DNA of 7,109 nt from JACCZR01 sp035296565 (GCA_035296565.1 DATHAQ010000022.1:1-7109); one strand, 5' to 3'. Shown: positions 1 to 6,626, counted from the stretch's first letter. Notes: generated by a model from the sequence alone, not told the origin. Program-made: numbers and translations.

Positions 1-756
1 GACCTGCTGAGGGTCGAGCCGAGCGAGCTGCCGGGCCTCGCCGTGCTCGGCGTGCTGGGTCTCGCCGCGGTTCACGCGACCTTCTTCGTGGCGATCGACC
101 GGCTCGAGATCGGCCCGGCGGTGACCATCCAGTACCTTGCGCCGCTCGGCCTGCTCGTCTGGCTCGCGCTCTTCCACGGGCGGCGGCTCCCGCGGAGCCT
201 CTGGGGCGCGGTGGCGCTGTCGCTGGTCGGCTGCTTCTTCGTGGTGCGCGCCTACGACGCCGGCGCGCTGGACGCGTGGGGTGTGGTGGCGGCCTTCGCG
301 GCGATGCTGACCTTCGGCATCTACATGGTGGGCTCGGAGCGGCAGGGCCGCCGGCACGAGCCCGTGACGACGCTGTTCTGGGCGTTCGCGTTCGCGAGCC
401 TGTTCTGGGCACTCGTGACGCCCTGGTGGTCGTTCCCATTCGACGGCCTCGCCTCCACCCGGAACGCACTGCTGGCGGCGGCCATCGTGGTAGGAGGCAC
501 GCTCGTGCCCTTCATCCTGATGGTCGCGGCGCTGCGCCACATCGCCGCCCCGAGGGCTGCGGTGGTCGCCACGCTCGAGCCGGTCCTGGCAGCGGTCTTC
601 GCCTGGCTGATCCATGACGAGGCGCTCGCCGCGGTGCAGATCGGGGGTGGCATGGCGGTCCTCGCGGCGGTGGCCTGGGTGCAATCGCGGCGGCCCGATC
701 ACGAGGCGGAGGCGGCGCCGGAGAGCTCGCTGACGGCGAGATTTTCTCCTCGTTAA
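1..756 (+). CDS. EamA/DMT-family transporter, 3' part (5' end outside window)
   Basis: The frame is open from base 1 to a TAA at 754-756, giving 251 visible residues, so the gene begins left of the window. A GTG at base 43 is only an internal codon. The protein is a chain of hydrophobic helices. The pattern fits the tail of the first EamA repeat (FFVAIDRLEIGPAVTIQYLA, then a second helix ending GCFFVVRAYD) followed by a nearly complete second repeat, from DAWGVVAAFAAMLTFGIYMV to the closing helix GGGMAVLAAVAWV. The segment around AAVVATLEPVLAAVFAWLIHDEAL matches the typical end of an EamA repeat: a proline after a small-residue helix, then an acidic residue before the last helix. Full family members have ten helices and about 300 residues, so roughly the first 50 are missing. 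DMT proteins export or exchange small metabolites such as amino acids. The substrate here cannot be inferred. The tail is polar and probably cytoplasmic. Confidence 0.9.
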   Translation, partial: DLLRVEPSELPGLAVLGVLGLAAVHATFFVAIDRLEIGPAVTIQYLAPLGLLVWLALFHGRRLPRSLWGAVALSLVGCFFVVRAYDAGALDAWGVVAAFAAMLTFGIYMVGSERQGRRHEPVTTLFWAFAFASLFWALVTPWWSFPFDGLASTRNALLAAAIVVGGTLVPFILMVAALRHIAAPRAAVVATLEPVLAAVFAWLIHDEALAAVQIGGGMAVLAAVAWVQSRRPDHEAEAAPESSLTARFSPR

Positions 757-794
757 GCACGCACCGCTCGGGCCTCAGTGGCCTCGCACGTGAT

Positions 795-800
795 TAGGAT
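795..800 (+). promoter_or_regulatory. Possible -10 element for the transporter operon
   Basis: TAGGAT fits the TAGRRT form of the -10 box described for the main sigma factor of Streptomyces. It lies about 43 bases before the TTG start and would give a leader of about 30 bases. No TTGAC-like -35 box is visible 16-18 bases upstream, so this is a weak candidate. The rest of the 757-837 gap shows no convincing terminator for the upstream gene, only a 4-bp GGCC inverted repeat near 765-780. Confidence 0.25.
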
Positions 801-825
801 GCCGCGCAGGTTGGAGCCACTCCAT

Positions 826-831
826 AGGAGG
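826..831 (+). promoter_or_regulatory. Strong ribosome binding site that fixes the binding-protein start
   Basis: AGGAGG, complementary to the 16S rRNA 3' end, sits 6 bases before TTG at 838-840. It decides in favour of this TTG over the in-frame GTG at 778. The GTG would add 20 Arg/His-rich residues in front of the signal peptide and has no comparable site. Confidence 0.85.
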
Positions 832-837
832 GACGTT

Positions 838-2112
838 TTGCGAGTACGTTGGCTGGCACTTTTCGCCTGCCTGCTCGGCGCCTTCGCCCTGGGCATGACC
901 GCCTGCGGCGACGACGACGACGATGGCGGCGGCGGCGGAGGAGCTGAAGGCGGCGGCGGAGGGACGGCAAACGTCTACTCATCGCTCCCGCTTCAGGGCG
1001 CCTCCAGGCCGCAGACCACCGCAATGGTCGATGGCATCAAGCTTGCCCTCGAGCAGGCCGGTGGCAAGGCGGGCGACACCACGATTAAGTACACATCGCT
1101 CGATGACTCGACCGCGCAGGCCGGCACCTGGACGCCGGAGGCCACAGGGGCCAACGCGCGCAAGGTCGCGGGTGATGACTCGGCCATCGCCTACATCGGC
1201 GAGTTCAACTCAGGGGCGAGCGCCGTCTCGATCCCGATCCTGAACGAGGTGCCGATCGCCCAGATCAGCCCGGCGAACACCGCCGTGGGCCTGACCTCGG
1301 ACGAGCCGGGCGCCGACAAGGGCGAGCCCGAGAAGTACTACCCGACGGGAGAGCGCCACTACCTGCGCATCGTCCCGAAGGACACCATCCAGGGCGCCGC
1401 CCTGGCGACGGTCATGAAGAAGGACGGCTGCAAGACGGTGTACATCCTCAACGACAAGGAGGTGTACGGCGCAGGCCTGTCGCGGAACATCGAGAGCTCT
1501 GCCAAGGAGCAGGGTCTCGAGGTCGCGGGCAACGAGGGCATTGACCCGAAGGCCCCGAACTTCCGCTCCCAGGCGGCCACGATCCAGGACGCTGGCGCGG
1601 ACTGCTTCGTGTTCTCTGGCATCACCGCCAACGGCGCGGTCCAGCTGTACAAGGACGTGGCCGCCGCGGTGCCGGACGCCAAGCTCTACGGGCCTGACGG
1701 CGTGGCCGAGTCCGGCTTCTCCGACCCCAAGGAGGGCGGCATCCCGGGCGACGTCGCGAGCAGGGTCAAGGTCACGGTGGCGACGCTGTCGCCGGACCAG
1801 TACCCGCCGGAGGGCCAGAAGTTCTTCGACGACTTCTCGGCCAAGTACGGCGAGGACAACCCCGATCCGTACGCCATCTACGGGTACGAGGCCATGAGGC
1901 TGGTCCTCGATACCTGCAAGGAGCTCGGGTCGGACTGCACCGATCGTCAGAAGATGATCGATGCGCTGTTCGCAACCAAGGGTCGTGAGTCGGTGCTCGG
2001 CACCTACGACATCGACGAGAACGGTGACACGACGCTGACCGACTACGGCGTCTACTCGATCGATGGCGGCGAGCTGAAGTTCGACGAGACGGTGAAGGCC
2101 GAGGCCGGCTGA
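838..2112 (+). CDS. ABC transporter substrate-binding lipoprotein, branched-chain amino acid type
   Basis: 424 residues from a TTG start chosen for the AGGAGG 6 bases upstream. Residues 1-22 form a lipoprotein signal peptide: RVR, a hydrophobic core, then the lipobox MTAC. Cys23 would be lipidated and anchor the protein outside the membrane. An Asp5-Gly6-AE-Gly5 linker follows (residues 25-42). From about residue 44 it resembles the periplasmic-binding fold of the LivJ/LivK class (Peripla_BP_6): SSLPLQG near the first strand, GIKLALEQAGG in the first helix, AYIGEFNSGASAVSIPILNE, then YLRIVPKDTIQGAALATVM opening the second lobe and NFRSQAATIQDAGADCFVF. The length is ordinary for the class. It delivers ligand to the LivHM channel encoded downstream. 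The ligand may be Leu/Ile/Val, but amides, urea and aromatic acids are bound by relatives, so no gene symbol is given. Cys198, 256, 360 and 367 could form disulfides. Confidence 0.93.
   Translation: MRVRWLALFACLLGAFALGMTACGDDDDDGGGGGGAEGGGGGTANVYSSLPLQGASRPQTTAMVDGIKLALEQAGGKAGDTTIKYTSLDDSTAQAGTWTPEATGANARKVAGDDSAIAYIGEFNSGASAVSIPILNEVPIAQISPANTAVGLTSDEPGADKGEPEKYYPTGERHYLRIVPKDTIQGAALATVMKKDGCKTVYILNDKEVYGAGLSRNIESSAKEQGLEVAGNEGIDPKAPNFRSQAATIQDAGADCFVFSGITANGAVQLYKDVAAAVPDAKLYGPDGVAESGFSDPKEGGIPGDVASRVKVTVATLSPDQYPPEGQKFFDDFSAKYGEDNPDPYAIYGYEAMRLVLDTCKELGSDCTDRQKMIDALFATKGRESVLGTYDIDENGDTTLTDYGVYSIDGGELKFDETVKAEAG
910..963 (+). repeat. Low-complexity GAC/GGC codon tract encoding an Asp-Gly linker
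   Basis: Five Asp codons (910-924), six Gly codons (925-942), GCT GAA, then five Gly codons (949-963). This is triplet-repeat DNA directly after the lipobox cysteine. It probably encodes a flexible acidic tether between the lipid anchor and the binding domain. Such tracts can change length by slippage. Confidence 0.8.
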
Positions 2113-2137
2113 TCCTCACGTCGCAGTGATGCGGTAA

Positions 2138-2166
2138 GGGGGGCGGGCCCTATCGGTCCGCCCCCC
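2138..2166 (+). promoter_or_regulatory. GC-rich hairpin between the binding-protein gene and livH
   Basis: GGGGGGCGGGCC (2138-2149) pairs with GGTCCGCCCCCC (2155-2166) around a five-base CTATC loop. The stem has 12 bp, with 11 Watson-Crick pairs and one G-U (2147 with 2157). No T-run follows (the next bases are GTCCGTGATAG), so it is not a classic intrinsic terminator. In binding-protein-dependent ABC operons, hairpins in this position often act as partial terminators or protect the upstream mRNA from 3' exonucleases, raising binding protein over permease. That role is inference here. The fact that livH has no obvious promoter of its own in this gap agrees with read-through. Confidence 0.7.
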
Positions 2167-2187
2167 GTCCGTGATAGAAGTCGCAGC

Positions 2188-2193
2188 GAGGGG
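2188..2193 (+). promoter_or_regulatory. Ribosome binding site of livH
   Basis: GAGGGG lies only 3 bases before the TTG start at 2197, which is close. No other in-frame ATG, GTG or TTG lies near enough to keep the first hydrophobic segment intact, so this start is accepted. Bases 2190-2196 can pair with 2111-2117 at the end of the preceding gene. Confidence 0.5.
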
Positions 2194-2196
2194 ATC

Positions 2197-3267
2197 TTGG
2201 AGGCAAGCACCGAAGCAGCCCGTGGGCCGGTCCGGGCCAACACCTGGGACCGCGTCCAGAAGTACATCGGCCAGTACGGCCTCATTGCCGTCCTCCTGAT
2301 CATGCCCGTCGCGTTCGGGCTCCATGACCTGGCCGCGGACGGCAATCTGACCCGGCTGGGGAACAACCTGGTCGCCGGTCTGTCGAACGGCGCAATCTGG
2401 GCACTGATCGCCCTCGGCTACACGCTCGTCTACGGAATCATCGAGCTGATCAACTTCGCCCACGGCGAGGTCTTCATGATCGGCTCGCTCGTCACGGCGG
2501 CGTGGTTCTGGGGAGTCATCGGCCTCACGGAGGAGACGGCGATCCTCGGCCTCATCGTCGGGCTGCTCGCCTCGCTGGTGGTCGCCATGCTCACCAGCGG
2601 GGCCCTGAACGTGATGATCGAAAGGGTGGCCTATCGGCCGCTGAGATCGGCACCCAAGCTGGCGCCGCTGATCACCGCGGTCGGCATGTCGTTCATCCTG
2701 CAGAACGTCGGCATCCTCTGGATCGGTGGCTCGCAGGAGGGTGTGGCCCAGCTTGTCGACCCGCAGAAGGAACTCTTCTCGATCGGCGGGGTGGTCATCC
2801 ACCAAGGTGACGTGCTGGCGATCGCGGTCACGATCCCGCTGGTCCTGCTGCTGACCACGTTCATCAACCGGAGCCGCATGGGCCGCGCCATGCGCGCCAC
2901 CGCCCAGGACCCAGAGGCCGCCCGGCTGATGGGGATCAACGTCGATACGACGATCTCGCTGACCTTCCTGGCCGGCGGGCTGATGGCCGGAGCGGCCGGG
3001 CTCGTATACGCGCTCTACCAGACGACGATCTGGTACTTCCAGGGCTTCCAGGCCGGTCTGATTGCCTTCACTGCGGCCGTCATGGGCGGCATCGGCAACC
3101 TCCAGGGGGCCGTGCTCGGCGGCTTCATCATCGGGATCATCCAACAGACCTCCGACAACCGGATCGGCGGCCAGTGGACGCCCGCGATCGTCTTCGCCTA
3201 TCTGGTCCTGATCATGGTCTTCCGGCCCCAGGGACTCCTGGGCGAGGAGACGAGGGAAGCCGGCTAG
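2197..3267 (+). CDS. livH: Branched-chain amino acid ABC transporter permease LivH
   Basis: 356 residues, TTG start. One of the two membrane subunits of a LivHMGF-type importer, forming the channel with LivM. Family signs are NNLVAGLSNGAIWALIALGY (56-75) continuing into the helix with INFAHGE (85-91). Next come RVAYRPLR (143-150) and the cytoplasmic coupling loop GRAMRATAQDPEAARLMGIN (229-248), the EAA-like loop that contacts the ATPases. The last helices contain AAVMGGIGNLQGAVLGG (293-309), and the protein closes with FRPQGLLGE (342-350). Typical LivH proteins have about 290-310 residues. The excess here is an N-terminal stretch of about 50 residues: a polar segment and an additional hydrophobic segment (about 27-42) before the usual first helix. 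It starts 84 bases after the binding-protein gene and ends 3 bases before livM. Confidence 0.95.
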   Translation: MEASTEAARGPVRANTWDRVQKYIGQYGLIAVLLIMPVAFGLHDLAADGNLTRLGNNLVAGLSNGAIWALIALGYTLVYGIIELINFAHGEVFMIGSLVTAAWFWGVIGLTEETAILGLIVGLLASLVVAMLTSGALNVMIERVAYRPLRSAPKLAPLITAVGMSFILQNVGILWIGGSQEGVAQLVDPQKELFSIGGVVIHQGDVLAIAVTIPLVLLLTTFINRSRMGRAMRATAQDPEAARLMGINVDTTISLTFLAGGLMAGAAGLVYALYQTTIWYFQGFQAGLIAFTAAVMGGIGNLQGAVLGGFIIGIIQQTSDNRIGGQWTPAIVFAYLVLIMVFRPQGLLGEETREAG

Positions 3268-3270
3268 CCG

Positions 3271-4623
3271 ATGCCCCGGCCGAAGACCGACCAGAAGACC
3301 CTGCTGAACGCGGCGGTTGCCGTCCCGCTGGTCGTGATCTTCGCGTCCCAGCTGCTCGACATGAGCATGGGAATGGCCCTGATTCTCGGCGTGCTGATCC
3401 TCCTGCGGATGCTGTTCGCCGACGACCGCCGCATCACGATCGCGGTGATGGTCGGAATCCTGATCTGGGCCATCTATCTTCCCCTCGCTCACGAGGAGAA
3501 CAGCGAGTTCCTCGGGATCGCGGTGCTGATCCTGGCCTACTCCGTGATGGCGCTCGGCCTGAACATCATCGTAGGGTACGCGGGGCTGCTCGACCTCGGC
3601 TACGTGGCCTTCTTCGCGCTCGGGGCGCTCACGGCCGGCTGGTTCATGTCCGGCTTCTACGCCGAGGCCGGCGAGGGCGGCAACGGAATCCACTTCCTCG
3701 TCTCGTCGCCGGCGGCGGACCTGCCGGGCATCCACCTGAACTTCATCCTCGTGGCGATCCTGGCGATCATCATCTGCGCGATCGCCGGCATGCTGATCGG
3801 CCTGCCGACGCTGCGCCTGCGTGGCGACTACATCGCCATCGTGACGCTCGCGTTCGGCGAGATCATCGGCCGCATCGTCATCAACGGCGACGAGCTTCAC
3901 TACAAGGACGTGCCGCTGCTCGGCGGCCCGCTCGAGGAGCTGTTCGGCACGGGGGCGAACTTCTCCAACGGCAGGCAGGGCATCACGCCGATCGACAAGG
4001 TCGACTTCCCGGGAATTGAGCCGTTCAAGTCGCTCGACCTGCGCCCGTGGTTCTGGACCGCGCTCGTCCTGGTACTGCTGGTGTTGTTCGTGAACTACCG
4101 CCTGCGCGACTCCCGTCTGGGCCGCGCCTGGATCGCGCTGCGCGAGGACGAGGTGGCCGCCGCGTCCATGGGCGTTCCGCTCGTCAAGACGAAGCTGCTC
4201 GCCTACGGCACCGGCGCCGCGTTCGGCGGGATGGCGGGGGTCTTCCTCGCCTCGCTGCTGAACACCGTGAACGCCGACCAGTTCCAGTTCTTCTTCTCGA
4301 TCTTCATCCTCGCCATGGTCATCCTCGGGGGTCTCGGGTCGATCGAGGGCGTCCTGATCGGCGCCGCGGCGCTGGTCTACATCAACTTCAAGCTCATTCC
4401 GGACGCGAACGCGAAGCCGCGCGAGTGGTTCGACCTCGACCTGGACCTCTCCGAGCTGTCGTCGGCGATCTATGGCTTCCTGCTGGTGATGATGATGATC
4501 CTGAGACCCGAGGGCCTGCTCCCGGAGCGAAGACGCAGGCTCGAGCTGGTCGAGGGCGTGGGCGTGGGAGCCACGACCGGCGTCGGCGGACCGGAGACTG
4601 ACGTGTACGAGGCGCGCGCATGA
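3271..4623 (+). CDS. livM: Branched-chain amino acid ABC transporter permease LivM
   Basis: 450 residues, ATG start 3 bases after the livH stop, with a GAGGGAAG ribosome site inside the end of livH. Second membrane subunit of the importer. Three hydrophobic segments (about 11-29, 33-50, 55-72) precede the conserved core, as in the longer LivM proteins such as that of E. coli. The core begins YSVMALGLNIIVGYAGLLDL (90-109) and continues with LPTLRLRGDYIAIVTLAFGE (178-197). The coupling loop is DSRLGRAWIALREDEVAAAS (280-299) plus MGVPLVKTKLLAY. Near the end are VILGGLGSIEGVLIGA (350-365) and the closing LRPEGLLPERRRRLE (411-425). A polar Gly-rich tail of about 25 residues follows, partly from a small GGGCGT tandem repeat near 4555-4566. 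The stop overlaps the livG start as ATGA (4620-4623), indicating translational coupling. Confidence 0.96.
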   Translation: MPRPKTDQKTLLNAAVAVPLVVIFASQLLDMSMGMALILGVLILLRMLFADDRRITIAVMVGILIWAIYLPLAHEENSEFLGIAVLILAYSVMALGLNIIVGYAGLLDLGYVAFFALGALTAGWFMSGFYAEAGEGGNGIHFLVSSPAADLPGIHLNFILVAILAIIICAIAGMLIGLPTLRLRGDYIAIVTLAFGEIIGRIVINGDELHYKDVPLLGGPLEELFGTGANFSNGRQGITPIDKVDFPGIEPFKSLDLRPWFWTALVLVLLVLFVNYRLRDSRLGRAWIALREDEVAAASMGVPLVKTKLLAYGTGAAFGGMAGVFLASLLNTVNADQFQFFFSIFILAMVILGGLGSIEGVLIGAAALVYINFKLIPDANAKPREWFDLDLDLSELSSAIYGFLLVMMMILRPEGLLPERRRRLELVEGVGVGATTGVGGPETDVYEARA

Positions 4624-5453
4624 GCGCGATCGAGGACACCGGCGATACGGCAGCCCGGCCGCCGAGCGCGGACGGCGACGCGATCCTGTCGACTACGGGC
4701 ATCACAAAGGTCTTCGGCGGCCTCGTGGCGGTCGAGGACGTGTCGTTCGAGATCCCGCGCGGGCGGATCGTCTCGATCATCGGCCCGAATGGGGCCGGCA
4801 AGACCACCTTCTTCAACATGCTCACCGGTCTCTACAAGCCCACCTTCGGGCGTGTCGTGTTCGACGGCCGCAACATCACCGGCCGCCGGCCGGATCGGAT
4901 CATGGCCCTGGGGATGGCGAGGACGTTCCAGAACATCCGCCTGTTCGCGACGATGAGCGCGCTCGAGAATGTGATGGTCGGCCAGCACGCCCGCATGAAG
5001 GCTGGACTTTTCGGGTCGATCGTGCGCACGCCGGGCGTGCGCAAGGAGGAGGCGCGCGTGATTGAGAAGGCGCGCGAGGAGCTCCGCTACGTGGGGCTGA
5101 AGGACGACGTCCACGACCAGATGTCGATCAACCTGTCCTACGGTGACCAGCGCCGGCTGGAGATTGCCCGCGCGCTCTCGTCCGACCCCAAGGTGCTGCT
5201 GCTCGACGAGCCGACGGCCGGCATGAACCCGCAGGAGTCGAAGGAGCTCACCGACTTCATGCGCCGGCTGCGGGACGAGCGCGGCCTCAGCATCCTCCTC
5301 ATCGAGCACGACATGCAGGTGGTGATGGAGGCCTCCGAGTACATCACCGTGCTCGACCACGGGACAAAGATCGCAGAGGGCTCGCCGCAGGAGGTGCGGC
5401 AGAACGCGCGGGTGATCGAGGCCTACCTCGGCAAGCAGGCGGAGTCGAGCTGA
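4620..5453 (+). CDS. livG: Branched-chain amino acid ABC transporter ATP-binding protein LivG
   Basis: 277 residues, ATG within the livM stop; GAGG at 4609-4612 is the ribosome site. Cytoplasmic ATPase subunit that powers import together with LivF. All nucleotide-binding motifs are present: Walker A GPNGAGKTT (55-63), Q-loop RTFQNIRLF with Gln104, signature LSYGDQRRLEIARAL (172-186), Walker B VLLLDEP (192-198) with catalytic Glu197, D-loop region AGMNP (200-204), and switch His230 in LLIEHDM. The signature reads LSYGDQ rather than LSGGQ, which is usual for LivG. The insert between Q-loop and signature (about 120-160) and the C-terminal ARVIEAYLG (263-271) also mark the LivG branch rather than LivF. 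The first 20 residues are a polar extension. The gene overlaps livF by one base (TGATG). Confidence 0.96.
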   Translation: MSAIEDTGDTAARPPSADGDAILSTTGITKVFGGLVAVEDVSFEIPRGRIVSIIGPNGAGKTTFFNMLTGLYKPTFGRVVFDGRNITGRRPDRIMALGMARTFQNIRLFATMSALENVMVGQHARMKAGLFGSIVRTPGVRKEEARVIEKAREELRYVGLKDDVHDQMSINLSYGDQRRLEIARALSSDPKVLLLDEPTAGMNPQESKELTDFMRRLRDERGLSILLIEHDMQVVMEASEYITVLDHGTKIAEGSPQEVRQNARVIEAYLGKQAESS

Positions 5454-6163
5454 TGGCGCTGCTCGAGGTCAAGGACGTCCACACGTTCTACGGGAACATC
5501 GAGGCGCTCAAGGGGATCTCGATCGAGGTCGAGGAGGGCGAGTGCGTCACGCTGATCGGCTCGAACGGGGCCGGCAAGTCCACGACGCTGCGCTCGATCT
5601 CGGGCCTCACCCCGCCGCGCCAGGGCTCGATCCGCTTCCAGGACCGCGAGATCACGGAAACCCCGCCTCAGGAGATCGTCTCCATGGGCGTGGCCCACGC
5701 GCCCGAGGGACGGCACGTGTTCTCGCGCATGACCGTGTACGAGAACCTGATGCTGGGCGCGTACCTGCGCCGCGACGAGGCCGGGATCAAGGAGGACCTC
5801 GACCGCGTCTTCTCGCTGTTCCCGCGCCTCAAGGAGCGCGAGCGCCAGAAGGGCGGCACGATGTCGGGCGGCGAGCAGCAGATGCTCGCGATCGGCCGGG
5901 CACTGATGGCGCAGCCGACCCTGCTGCTCCTCGACGAGCCGTCGATGGGCATCGCACCCATCCTGGTCGAGCGCATCTACGAGACGATCGCCGAGATCAA
6001 CAAGCAGGGCACGACGATCCTGCTGGTGGAGCAGAACGCGAACTTCGCGCTCGACGTATCCAAGCGGGCCTACGTGCTCGAGACCGGAGCGGTGACGCTG
6101 GCCGATCAGTCCGCCGCCCTGCGGGAGAACCCCGAGGTTCAGAAGGCGTACCTGGGAGCGTGA
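5453..6163 (+). CDS. livF: Branched-chain amino acid ABC transporter ATP-binding protein LivF
   Basis: 236 residues, ATG overlapping the livG stop by one base; GGAG at 5441-5444 lies 8 bases upstream. Second ATPase subunit, pairing with LivG. Motifs: Walker A GSNGAGKST (36-44), APEGRHVFSRMTVYENLMLG (83-102), signature MSGGEQQMLAIGRAL (137-151), Walker B LLLLDEP (157-163) with Glu162, then SMGIAPILVE. Two positions differ from the general ABC pattern, as is characteristic of LivF: Glu85 stands where the Q-loop Gln is normally found, and Gln194 (LLVEQNANFAL) replaces the switch His. The protein ends VQKAYLGA like other LivF proteins, and its length is normal. It is followed after 4 bases by the gene for a four-helix membrane protein, so it is probably not the last gene of the operon. 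Confidence 0.96.
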   Translation: MALLEVKDVHTFYGNIEALKGISIEVEEGECVTLIGSNGAGKSTTLRSISGLTPPRQGSIRFQDREITETPPQEIVSMGVAHAPEGRHVFSRMTVYENLMLGAYLRRDEAGIKEDLDRVFSLFPRLKERERQKGGTMSGGEQQMLAIGRALMAQPTLLLLDEPSMGIAPILVERIYETIAEINKQGTTILLVEQNANFALDVSKRAYVLETGAVTLADQSAALRENPEVQKAYLGA

Positions 6164-6167
6164 GCTG

Positions 6168-6626
6168 ATGTTGCTGGCAGTCATCGGAACCGCGGCGCTC
6201 TGGCTCACATTCGTCTGGCTCGGATCGGCGATCATCGCGTCGCTGCTCTCGGAGGTGAAGGGCTACGGAGAGAAGTTGGGCCTGGTGACAGGCATTGTTT
6301 TCAGCGTGCTGGGCGCGTTCATCTGGGCGGTGTGGCCGCCGCGCGAGATTTCGCGCTGGAAGCTGCACGAGGGCCTGAGCGGGCCGGCGAGAACCACGCT
6401 CATCGTCGTCGAGGTGCTCCTGCTGGCTGCCTCGGTCTACTTCGTGACGTCGATCGACGCGAGCAGCGGGGGCCGCATCGGACTGGCCGCCGTGGCGCTG
6501 ATGGTGATAGTCATCGCGGCCGCGCTGATCTACACCATCGACATCCAGCGCGCCACCGGCGGCAAGACCATGGCCGAGCTGCGCACCGAGCGCCAAGCGA
6601 TGAGCTCGCCCGGCGAGTCCTCCTAG
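6168..6626 (+). CDS. Unrecognised four-helix membrane protein at the end of the liv operon
   Basis: 152 residues, ATG 4 bases after the livF stop, with GGAG (6155-6158) 9 bases upstream inside livF. I do not recognise a named family. Four hydrophobic segments are clear at about 3-27, 37-57, 76-95 and 103-125. A polar C-terminal tail of about 27 residues (QRATGGKTMAELRTERQAMS) follows. Between helices 1 and 2 the stretch KGYGEKLGLVTGIVFSVLG, then AFIWAVWPPRE, resembles a Lys-Gly loop, Gly-rich helix and closing proline seen in many small actinobacterial membrane proteins. That likeness is from memory and gives no function. The spacing suggests co-transcription and coupling with livF. An accessory or regulatory subunit of the importer is possible, as is an unrelated gene carried on the transcript. 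The coding pattern (G/C-ending codons, clean helices) supports a real gene. Its stop overlaps that of the convergent gene. Confidence 0.8.
   Translation: MLLAVIGTAALWLTFVWLGSAIIASLLSEVKGYGEKLGLVTGIVFSVLGAFIWAVWPPREISRWKLHEGLSGPARTTLIVVEVLLLAASVYFVTSIDASSGGRIGLAAVALMVIVIAAALIYTIDIQRATGGKTMAELRTERQAMSSPGESS

Noticed and set aside
757..794. Terminator for the EamA-family gene
   Set aside because: Only a 4-bp GGCC inverted repeat with no T-run is visible.
778..837. Upstream GTG start for the binding protein
   Set aside because: It would put 20 basic residues before the signal peptide and lacks a ribosome site, whereas the TTG at 838 has AGGAGG at ideal spacing.
2120..2186. Direct repeat GTCGCAG at 2120-2126 and 2180-2186 flanking the hairpin
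   Set aside because: Seven bases is too short to distinguish from chance in GC-rich DNA, and no mobile element lies between the copies.
2116..3900. 594-codon open frame on the minus strand opposite livH and livM
   Set aside because: The product is almost entirely Asp, Arg, Glu, Gln and His with no domain pattern, as expected from reading GC-rich membrane-protein codons backwards. The plus strand carries unmistakable LivH and LivM.
3174..4019. 281-codon plus-strand frame overlapping livH and livM
   Set aside because: Arg/Pro/Asp-rich frame-shifted reading of livM; the livM frame has the conserved permease motifs.
4470..5360. 296-codon minus-strand frame opposite livM and livG
   Set aside because: Low-complexity charged composition and no recognisable motif; it is a shadow of livG.
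5423..6235. 270-codon minus-strand frame opposite livF
   Set aside because: Leu/Arg/Asp-rich shadow of livF, whose plus-strand motifs are complete.
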